In this document: one piece after another, positions 41,294-48,016 of the stretch
Numbering within the stretch: position 1 is the stretch's first letter
Layout: the number at the start of each line of letters is the position of its first letter
Source of the DNA: Streptomyces sp. SirexAA-E
GTDB lineage: Bacteria; Actinomycetota; Actinomycetes; Streptomycetales; Streptomycetaceae
Reading direction: 5' to 3'
NCBI RefSeq assembly: GCF_000177195.2
Contig: NC_015953.1
Location: forward strand, 5,518,001 to 5,582,000
Length of the DNA stretch: 64,000 nt
Translations under genes and position numbers: made by a program
Notes under the pieces: model-generated
Database searches by the model: none
What the model was told of the DNA's origin: nothing
The model's input: only the letters and a program-made list of their open reading frames with translations

Positions 41294-42882
41294 GCGGCGG
41301 CCACCAGACCCTGGCGCTGCTTCTGTTCAGCGCGTTCGTCGTTGTGACGCTCGCCATCACCACCTGGGTGAGCCGGAAACGGCGAGGTTCGGCCGAGGAG
41401 TTCTACGCCGGCGGCCGGCTGTTCTCGCCCATGGAGAACGGTTTCGCCATCGCCGGGGACTACATGTCCGCAGCCTCCTTCCTCGGGATCTCGGGACTGA
41501 TCGCCCTCTACGGCTACGACGGCATGCTGTACTCCGTGGGCTTCCTCGTCGCCTGGCTCGTCGTCCTGCTGCTGGTGGCCGAACTCGTACGCAACTGCGG
41601 CCGCTTCACCCTTGCCGACGTGGTCGCCGCGCGGATGGCTGAGCGCCCGGTGCGCACCGCTCTGGGTGTCTCGTCCGTCACGGTCTCCGTGCTGTACCTG
41701 GTGGCGCAGATGGTGGGCGCGGGAAGCCTTGTCGCGTTGCTGCTCGGCGGCACCGGCGACACCGCCCGATCCTGGACGGTGGTCGGTGTCGGAGCCCTCA
41801 TGGTGATCTACGTGTCCCTGGGCGGCATGCGGGCCACGACCTGGATCCAGATCGTCAAGGCCGTCCTGCTGATGGCCGGGGCCGTGGCGTTGACGGTCCT
41901 GGTCCTCGTCCATTTCCACGGCAACGTCAACACCCTCCTCAGCTCCGCCGCCGAACGCAGCGGGCAAGGCGGCGACTTCCTGTCGCCCGGGCTGCTTTAC
42001 GGCGGGTCCTGGACCGCGCGCCTCGACTTCATCAGCCTCGGTCTGGCCCTCGTGCTCGGCACGGCGGGCCTCCCGCACATCCTGTCGCGCTTCTACACCG
42101 TGCCGACGGCCCGGGCGGCGCGGCGTTCCGTCGTCTGGTCGATCGGCCTGATCGGCGGCTTCTACCTGATGACGATCGTGCTCGGGTTCGGGGCGGCCGC
42201 GCTGGTCGGTTCCGCGGACGTACGCGCGTCCAACGCCTCCGGGAACACGGCCGTTCCGCTGCTGGCGACGGTCCTGGGCGGCGGTGAGGGGTCCACGGGC
42301 GGCACGGTGCTGTTCGCCGTGGTCGCGGCCATCGCCTTCGCCACGATCCTGGCGGTCGTCGCCGGGATCACTCTGGCCTCCTCGGCCTCCGTCGCCCACG
42401 ACCTGTACGCCTCGTGGCGACGGCCGGGTACGGAGCGGCGCGGCGAGGTCGGCGTCGCGCGGGCGGCCGCGGTGGGCATCGGCGTGGTGGCCATCGCGCT
42501 GGGGCTCCTCGCCCAGGATCTGAACGTCGCGTTCCTGGTGGGGCTGGCCTTCGCCGTCGCGGCCTCCGCGAACCTCCCGGCGCTGCTCTACTCGCTGTTC
42601 TGGCGAGGCTTCACCACCCGCGGAGCGGTCTGGGCCGTCTACGGGGGACTGATTCCCGCCGTCCTGCTCGTCATCCTTTCCCCGGTCGTGTCAGGGAGCC
42701 CGGCGTCGCTCCTCCCTGGTGCGGACTTCCAGCTCTTCCCCCTGGAGAACCCCGGACTGGTGTCCGTCCCCGCCGGTTTCCTGGCCGGCTGGATCGGCAC
42801 GGTCACCTCTCCGGAACCGCCCGACGAGGCCAAGCACGCCGAGACGGAGGTCCGCGCGCTCACGGGGGCCGGGGCGGTGTAG
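41290..42882 (+). CDS. Sodium:solute symporter (ActP-like)
   Basis: 530 residues, GTG 41290 overlapping the DUF485 stop. About 13 membrane segments of the SSS family: AITTWVSRKRRGSAEEFYAG near the start, GFAIAGDYMSAASFLGISG (the sodium/substrate-binding helix 1 region), LGGMRATTWIQIVKAVLLM, GTAGLPHILSRFYTVP. The pattern fits acetate or short-chain organic acid uptake; the exact substrate is not certain. Confidence 0.9.
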   Translation: MSGGHQTLALLLFSAFVVVTLAITTWVSRKRRGSAEEFYAGGRLFSPMENGFAIAGDYMSAASFLGISGLIALYGYDGMLYSVGFLVAWLVVLLLVAELVRNCGRFTLADVVAARMAERPVRTALGVSSVTVSVLYLVAQMVGAGSLVALLLGGTGDTARSWTVVGVGALMVIYVSLGGMRATTWIQIVKAVLLMAGAVALTVLVLVHFHGNVNTLLSSAAERSGQGGDFLSPGLLYGGSWTARLDFISLGLALVLGTAGLPHILSRFYTVPTARAARRSVVWSIGLIGGFYLMTIVLGFGAAALVGSADVRASNASGNTAVPLLATVLGGGEGSTGGTVLFAVVAAIAFATILAVVAGITLASSASVAHDLYASWRRPGTERRGEVGVARAAAVGIGVVAIALGLLAQDLNVAFLVGLAFAVAASANLPALLYSLFWRGFTTRGAVWAVYGGLIPAVLLVILSPVVSGSPASLLPGADFQLFPLENPGLVSVPAGFLAGWIGTVTSPEPPDEAKHAETEVRALTGAGAV

Positions 42883-42929
42883 GACTGCACCGCGGTCCCG
42901 GGAGGCGGCATCGAAGCAGGTCCCAAGCC

Positions 42930-43008
42930 GGGCGGGAACGAGACGGGTCGGGCGGGGACGAGCCGGGACGGGCCGGGCCGGGCCGGGTCGGGCGGGGACG
43001 AGACGGGG
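42930..43008 (+). repeat. G-tract repeat with G-quadruplex potential
   Basis: At least 12 runs of three or more G in about 80 bases; in 42965-42997 seven runs follow at 5-bp period with 1-2 nt loops. The 18-bp unit GGGTCGGGCGGGGACGAG occurs at 42945 and 42985. It lies between the symporter stop and the LacI gene. Confidence 0.7.
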
Positions 43009-43061
43009 CGCCTCTTGCCTCCGGCGGCTCCGTCTGTGAGCCTTTCCATGGTTTCCGAGCC

Positions 43062-43100
43062 AACGCAATCGCCTTGCGTTTCTTGCGCTAATCTTGCGTT
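43062..43100. promoter_or_regulatory. Likely LacI-family operator upstream of the LacI gene
   Basis: AACGCAA (43062-43068) and TTGCGTT (43074-43080) are perfect inverted arms with a 5-bp spacer; two more TTGCG half-sites follow at 43084 and 43094, the last directly before the ATG at 43102. The position suggests autorepression. Confidence 0.65.
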
Positions 43101-43101
43101 C

Positions 43102-44112
43102 ATGACGCGACGACTTGCTCAGGTTGCCCGGAAAGTGGGAGTCAGCGAGGCCACGGTCAGCCGGGTTCTCAACGGCAAGCCGGGCGTCTCCGACGCCACC
43201 AGGCAAGCCGTCCTCTCCGCCCTCGACGTCCTCGGCTACGAGCGGCCGACGCAACTGCGCGGGGAACGCGCCCGGCTGGTCGGCCTGGTCCTGCCCGAAC
43301 TGCAGAACCCGATCTTCCCGGCTTTCGCCGAGGTCGTCGGCGGCGCGCTGGCCCAGCAGGGCCTGACCCCCGTGCTCTGCACCCAGACCAAGGGCGGGGT
43401 CTCCGAGGCCGACTACGTCGAACTCCTCCTGCAGCAGCAGGTGTCCGGTGTCGTGTTCGCGGGCGGCCTGTACCACCAGGCTGACGCCCCGCACGATCAC
43501 TACCGCGTGCTCGCGGACCGGAAGATCCCCGTCGTGCTGATCAACGCCGCGATCGCCCGGCTCGGCTTCCCCGGCGTCTCCTGCGACGACTCGGTGGCGG
43601 TGGAGCAGGCGTGGCGCCACCTCGCTTCACTGGGCCACGAACGGATCGGGTTCGTCCTCGGTCCCTCCGACCACGTGCCCTCGCAGCGCAAGCTCGCCGC
43701 CGCTCGGGCGCTCGCCGAGAGCGCGGGGAGTTCGGTGCCGGACGAGTGGGTGGCCCGCGCCATGTTCTCGCTGGAGGGCGGTCAGGCCGCCGCCATGCGT
43801 CTGCTGGACCAAGGGGTCACCGGCATCATCTGCGCCAGCGACCCGCTCGCTCTGGGCGCGGTGCGCGCCGCACGCCGCCGGGGACTGTCCGTGCCCGCCG
43901 ACGTGTCGGTCGTCGGGTACGACGACTCGGCCTTCATGAACTGCACCGAGCCGCCGCTCACCACGGTGCGCCAGCCCATCGAGGCGATGGGTCGTGCCGC
44001 GGTCGAGCTGCTGTCGGTGCAGATCGGCGGCCGTACGGTCCCCTCCGACGAACTGCTCTTCGAACCCGAACTGGTGGTGCGGGGCTCGACGGCCCAGCCG
44101 CCCCGCCGCTGA
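43102..44112 (+). CDS. LacI-family transcriptional regulator
   Basis: 336 residues, ATG at 43102. HTH RLAQVARKVGVSEATVSRVL (4-23) with hinge, then a periplasmic-binding-like sugar domain (ARLVGLVLPELQNPIFPAFA; GYDDSAFMNCTEPPLTTVRQ). The likely operator AACGCAA-N5-TTGCGTT lies just before the start. No sugar uptake operon follows on this strand, so its regulon is elsewhere or limited to itself; ligand unknown. Confidence 0.92.
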   Translation: MTRRLAQVARKVGVSEATVSRVLNGKPGVSDATRQAVLSALDVLGYERPTQLRGERARLVGLVLPELQNPIFPAFAEVVGGALAQQGLTPVLCTQTKGGVSEADYVELLLQQQVSGVVFAGGLYHQADAPHDHYRVLADRKIPVVLINAAIARLGFPGVSCDDSVAVEQAWRHLASLGHERIGFVLGPSDHVPSQRKLAAARALAESAGSSVPDEWVARAMFSLEGGQAAAMRLLDQGVTGIICASDPLALGAVRAARRRGLSVPADVSVVGYDDSAFMNCTEPPLTTVRQPIEAMGRAAVELLSVQIGGRTVPSDELLFEPELVVRGSTAQPPRR

Positions 44113-44165
44113 CCGGGCGGTACCGGAGACGGACCCCGCCCAGAAGAATTTCCGGCTGCGTGTTG

Positions 44166-45503
44166 TTATTTTGCGGGGCCGGTCCGCTCCGCAGGTCCGG
44201 GGAAGGGCTGCGGCGGCCGCATGCCTTCGTACTGACCGCTGGGCCTCATCCGCAGGGGCCGCTCCGCGTACTCCTCCAGCGCGTGCGCGATCCAGCCCGC
44301 CGTGCGGGCCACCGCGAACACCGTTTCCCCCGCGTCCGCCGGCATGCCGCAGGACACCGACAGGACGGCCAGCGCCAGGTCCACATTGGCGTGCAGCGGC
44401 GCGTGGCGGGCGGTGGTGCTGACCACGTCGCGGGCGGCCTCCAGGGCGGCGGCCGCCTCGGGCACCTCGGCGAGCAGGCCGAACAGCACCTCGGCGCGCG
44501 GGTCCTCGCCGGTGTAGAGACGATGGCCCAGCCCCGGTACTCGTCGCCCCGTGCGCAGATGGTCGGCGACCACCGGCGCCGCGCTGCCCCGGTCCACCAC
44601 CTCGGTCAGCATCCGGTGCGCCAGGCCGCTCGCGGCACCGTGCAGCGGCCCCTCCAGCACCCCGAGACCGGCGGAGACCACGGCGTACGGATGGGCGTGA
44701 GCGGACGCGGCCACTCGTGCCGCCAGGGTCGAGGCCGCCAGGTCATGGTCGGCCAGCAGCGAAAGTGCCGTGTCCAGTACGGCCAGTGACGCCCCGTCGG
44801 CCGGCACGTTCGACAGGCGCGGCCACAGCTGGTGGGCCAGGGACACCTCAGGGCCGCCGCCCTCGCCGTCCCGCGACGGTCCCCTGCCGACCGGCGGCAG
44901 CGCGCCCGCCATCGTGGGGATCAGGCCGCGCGCGCTGCTCAGCACCCCGCCCGGCGAGAGATCGAACCGCAGGGGATCCGCGGAGGCGGCGGCGACCACC
45001 GCCACCCGCAGCCGGTCCGTCGCACCGCTGTGCCGCGGCAGGGCCGCCACGGCGCGCCGTGCGGCCGACAGGGACTCGGGCGGCGCGGTGAATCGGGCAC
45101 CCACCGTGAGCTCACCCGTCCAGATCCACTCGGCGACCTCCTCGAAACCGCAGCGACGGGCCAGCTCCGTCGCGTCGACACCCCGGAAGTAGTACCGGTC
45201 CTGCTCGATGAGCGTGATGCCGGTACGGATGACCGGTTGGCCGGCCGGGGGAGTGGGAGGCTGCTCCCTGCGCCCGGTACGCCGCGCCAGCGCCTCCACC
45301 TCGTCCGCGTCGAAGGTGCTGCCCCGGCTGCCCGGGGCCCGCACACTGCCGAGCTGCCCCCGGCTCACATAGGCGTAGACGGTCTCGGGCTTCACACCCA
45401 GCAGCTCCGCCGTCTCCCGGGTGGTGAGCCGCCGTCCCGCGGGGGGAGCCCCGGTGTCCGCAGCTTCGTCCGAGCCCGTTCCCCGTGCTGCCTCTCGCGT
45501 CAT
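44166..45503 (-). CDS. Citrate-synthase-like protein with N-terminal HTH (MerR/excisionase type)
   Basis: 445 residues from ATG 45503; an in-frame ATG at 45536 would add 11. Residues about 25-75 are a helix-turn-helix (RLTTRETAELLGVKPETVYA, then YVSRGQL). The rest is a citrate synthase fold: YYFRGVDATELARRCGFEEV, GPLHGAASG (first active histidine), GLGHRLYTGEDPR (second histidine, HR instead of the usual HP), ANVDLALAVLS (aspartate position) and the C-terminal RPSGQYEG arginine. So a catalytic set is largely kept on a DNA-binding fusion. It is divergent from the citrate-synthase-like gene at 45675, with two palindromes between them. Confidence 0.88.
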   Translation of the reverse strand: MTREAARGTGSDEAADTGAPPAGRRLTTRETAELLGVKPETVYAYVSRGQLGSVRAPGSRGSTFDADEVEALARRTGRREQPPTPPAGQPVIRTGITLIEQDRYYFRGVDATELARRCGFEEVAEWIWTGELTVGARFTAPPESLSAARRAVAALPRHSGATDRLRVAVVAAASADPLRFDLSPGGVLSSARGLIPTMAGALPPVGRGPSRDGEGGGPEVSLAHQLWPRLSNVPADGASLAVLDTALSLLADHDLAASTLAARVAASAHAHPYAVVSAGLGVLEGPLHGAASGLAHRMLTEVVDRGSAAPVVADHLRTGRRVPGLGHRLYTGEDPRAEVLFGLLAEVPEAAAALEAARDVVSTTARHAPLHANVDLALAVLSVSCGMPADAGETVFAVARTAGWIAHALEEYAERPLRMRPSGQYEGMRPPQPFPGPAERTGPAK

Positions 45504-45548
45504 GGGGCCACCGTATCCATAGCCGTCCGCATCCATCGAGACCTGTGT

Positions 45549-45584
45549 ATTGATTCAATCAATATTGACGAGTTGCCAGTCAAT
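45549..45584. promoter_or_regulatory. Paired palindromes between the divergent citrate-synthase-like genes
   Basis: ATTGATT-C-AATCAAT (45549-45563) is a perfect 15-bp palindrome; directly next to it ATTGAC-N9-GTCAAT (45564-45584) is a second perfect inverted repeat. They lie in the AT-rich centre of the 171-bp gap between the two divergent starts. The HTH domain of the left gene is the obvious candidate binder. Confidence 0.7.
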
Positions 45585-45674
45585 CATGAACAGTTAAATC
45601 AATGCTCCAGCGCTTCCCGAACCAGGAAGCGAAACCGGTGAAGCGAAACGAAGGAACGAAAGGAGTGGCCCGAC

Positions 45675-46838
45675 ATGTCCGCTCTGCGTACGGATCCCGC
45701 CCCGCTCGACGTACCCCGCGGCCTGGCCGGTGTGATCGTCACCGACACCGCGCTCGGCGACGTCCGCGGTCGCGAGGGCTTCTACCACTACCGCCACTAC
45801 TCGGCGATCGACCTGGCACAGACGCGCAGCTTCGAGGACGTCTGGTATCTGATGGTCCACGGAGAGCTTCCCGACCGGGCCGAGAGCGCCGGTTTCGCGG
45901 CCCGTACCGCCGGTCTGCGGCATCTGCCCGCCGGGGTGAGCGCCGCGCTGCCCGGCATCGCACGCGCCGGTACCGTCTCCGGGCCCCTGGCCGGGCTGCG
46001 GACCGCCCTCTCCCTGCTGGGCGCCTCCGCCGGACTGCGGCCCGTCTACGACCTCACCGGTGACCGGCGCCGCGAGGACGCGCTCGCTCTGTGCGCGGCG
46101 GTCCCCACCCTGCTCACCGCCCTGTACCGGCTCGGTGAAGGGCTCGAACCGGTCGCTCCCCGCGACGACCTGCCGTTCGCCGCGAACTACCTGTACATGC
46201 TCACCGGCGCCGAACCGGACGCCGCACGCGCCGCCGCCGTCGAGCGGTACCTCGTCTCGACCATCGACCACGGCTTCAACGCGTCGACGTTCACCGCCAG
46301 AGTCGTCGCCTCCACCGGGGCGGACATGGCCGCCTGCCTCGTCGCCGCCGTCGGCGCGCTCTCCGGGCCCCTGCACGGCGGCGCGCCCAGCAGGGCTCTG
46401 GACACTCTGGACGCCATCGGCACCCCCGACCGCATCGACGGCTGGATCCGCGAGCAGGTCCTCGGCGGCCGCCGGATCATGGGCTTCGGGCACCCCGTCT
46501 ACCGTACCGAGGACCCGCGCTCCCGCATGCTCCGCTCCATCGCACAGGAATTCGGCGGCCCTCTCGTCGACTTCGCCATGGAGGTGGAACGGCAGGTCGA
46601 GGCCGTACTCGCCGAGCTCAAGCCGGGACGTGAGCTGCACACCAACGTCGAGTTCTACGCCGGAGTGGTCATGGAGCTGTGCGGGCTGCCGCGCGAGATG
46701 TTCACCCCCACCTTCTGCGCGGCACGTGTGGTCGGATGGAGCGCCAATATCCTGGAACAGGCGGAGGACCCCAAGATCATCCGCCCGGCGGCCCGCTATG
46801 CCGGGCCCCCGCCGCCCCAGCCCGTGCCGGCACCCTGA
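45675..46838 (+). CDS. Citrate synthase family protein
   Basis: 387 residues, ATG 45675 with AAAGGAG 10 nt upstream. Citrate/methylcitrate synthase: YHYRHYSAIDLAQTRSFEDV, GPLHGGAPSRAL (catalytic His), GFGHPVYRTEDPRSRML (second His) and C-terminal IIRPAARYAGP. The third catalytic position reads NVEFYAG, with Glu where the classical enzyme has Asp (NVDFYSG type), so activity could be altered. It condenses acyl-CoA with oxaloacetate in its family. Divergent partner of the HTH fusion; a CobW gene follows 21 bp downstream. Confidence 0.88.
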   Translation: MSALRTDPAPLDVPRGLAGVIVTDTALGDVRGREGFYHYRHYSAIDLAQTRSFEDVWYLMVHGELPDRAESAGFAARTAGLRHLPAGVSAALPGIARAGTVSGPLAGLRTALSLLGASAGLRPVYDLTGDRRREDALALCAAVPTLLTALYRLGEGLEPVAPRDDLPFAANYLYMLTGAEPDAARAAAVERYLVSTIDHGFNASTFTARVVASTGADMAACLVAAVGALSGPLHGGAPSRALDTLDAIGTPDRIDGWIREQVLGGRRIMGFGHPVYRTEDPRSRMLRSIAQEFGGPLVDFAMEVERQVEAVLAELKPGRELHTNVEFYAGVVMELCGLPREMFTPTFCAARVVGWSANILEQAEDPKIIRPAARYAGPPPPQPVPAP

Positions 46839-46859
46839 TCACCCCGAGGAAGGCCCCCG

Positions 46860-47987
46860 TTGACCCCGACCCACGCCCCGCAGATCCCGGTCGTCGTCCT
46901 CGCGGGGTTTCTGGGCTCCGGTAAGACGACCCTGCTCAACCACCTGCTGCGCAACCGCGCCGGCAACCGGATCGGGGTGATCGTCAACGACTTCGGTGCC
47001 ATCGAGATCGACGCCATGACCGTCGCCGGCCAGGTCGGCTCGACCGTGTCACTGGGCGACGGGTGCCTGTGCTGTGCGGTGGACGCCGGGGAACTCGACG
47101 TGTACCTCGCCACGCTGACCAAACCGGCCGCCCGCCTCGACGTGATCGTCATCGAGGCGAGCGGCCTCGCCGAACCCCAGGAACTCGTCCGGATGCTGCT
47201 GGCGAGCGACAATCCGCGCGTCCGGTACGGGGGGCTGGTCGAGGTGGTCGACGCCGCCGAGTTCCTGGAGACCCGCGAGCGGCACCCGGAGATGGACCGC
47301 CACCTCACCGTCGCCGACCTCGTCGTCCTGAACAAGACGGACCGGGTGCCCGAAGCGCGGCTGGACGCCGTGCGGGAGGCCGTAGCCTCCACCGGGAGCG
47401 GGGCGGCAGTCATCGGAGCCGTCCACGGGCGGATCGACCCCGGGCTGCTCTTCGACCCCGTGCTGCGGCAGGAGGAGGACGACCACGCCCGCCAGCTGAC
47501 CTTCGAGGACCTGCTGCGCGAGGCGGACCAGGAGGCGGACGGCGATCACGCGGACCATCTGCACGCGGCGTACGAAAGCGTCTCCTTCACCTCGGACGTG
47601 CCGATGGACCCGCGCCGCTTCATGGCGTTCCTGGACTCCCGGCCCCCGGGGCTGTACCGGATCAAGGGCTTCGCCGACTTCGGCGCGGGCGACCGGGGCA
47701 ACGCGTACGCCCTGCACGCCGTCGGCGGATTCCTGCGGTTCGTGCCGAGGCCATGGGTCCGGGACGAAGCACGCCGCACCCAGCTGGTGCTGATCGGCTC
47801 CGGCATCGACGGGGACGCGCTGCACAAGGAACTGGCCGACTGCCGGACTGAACCCGGCCGTGGCCCCACCGGTCGCCCGCAGTCCGGACGGTCCGGCACC
47901 GGGGAGGCGCCGCAGGACGCCATCGACGAGCTGGAACGCAGCATGTGGGGCGTCCTGCGGTACGTCCGGCAGCCGGACGAGGACTGA
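46860..47987 (+). CDS. CobW/G3E-family GTPase
   Basis: 375 residues; the only possible start is TTG 46860 with GAGGAAGG 6 nt upstream. P-loop GFLGSGKTTLLN (16-27), the metal-binding GCLCC (CxCC) motif, EASGLAEP and NKTD specificity motif; C-terminal CobW_C domain with GLYRIKGFADF. G3E GTPases act as metallochaperones or metalloenzyme activators; the metal and client are not known here. It follows the citrate-synthase-like gene by 21 bp, so the two may be cotranscribed. Confidence 0.9.
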   Translation: MTPTHAPQIPVVVLAGFLGSGKTTLLNHLLRNRAGNRIGVIVNDFGAIEIDAMTVAGQVGSTVSLGDGCLCCAVDAGELDVYLATLTKPAARLDVIVIEASGLAEPQELVRMLLASDNPRVRYGGLVEVVDAAEFLETRERHPEMDRHLTVADLVVLNKTDRVPEARLDAVREAVASTGSGAAVIGAVHGRIDPGLLFDPVLRQEEDDHARQLTFEDLLREADQEADGDHADHLHAAYESVSFTSDVPMDPRRFMAFLDSRPPGLYRIKGFADFGAGDRGNAYALHAVGGFLRFVPRPWVRDEARRTQLVLIGSGIDGDALHKELADCRTEPGRGPTGRPQSGRSGTGEAPQDAIDELERSMWGVLRYVRQPDED

Positions 47988-48016
47988 GCCTCCCGGCCAC
48001 CGGAGAGCTCCGCCCC

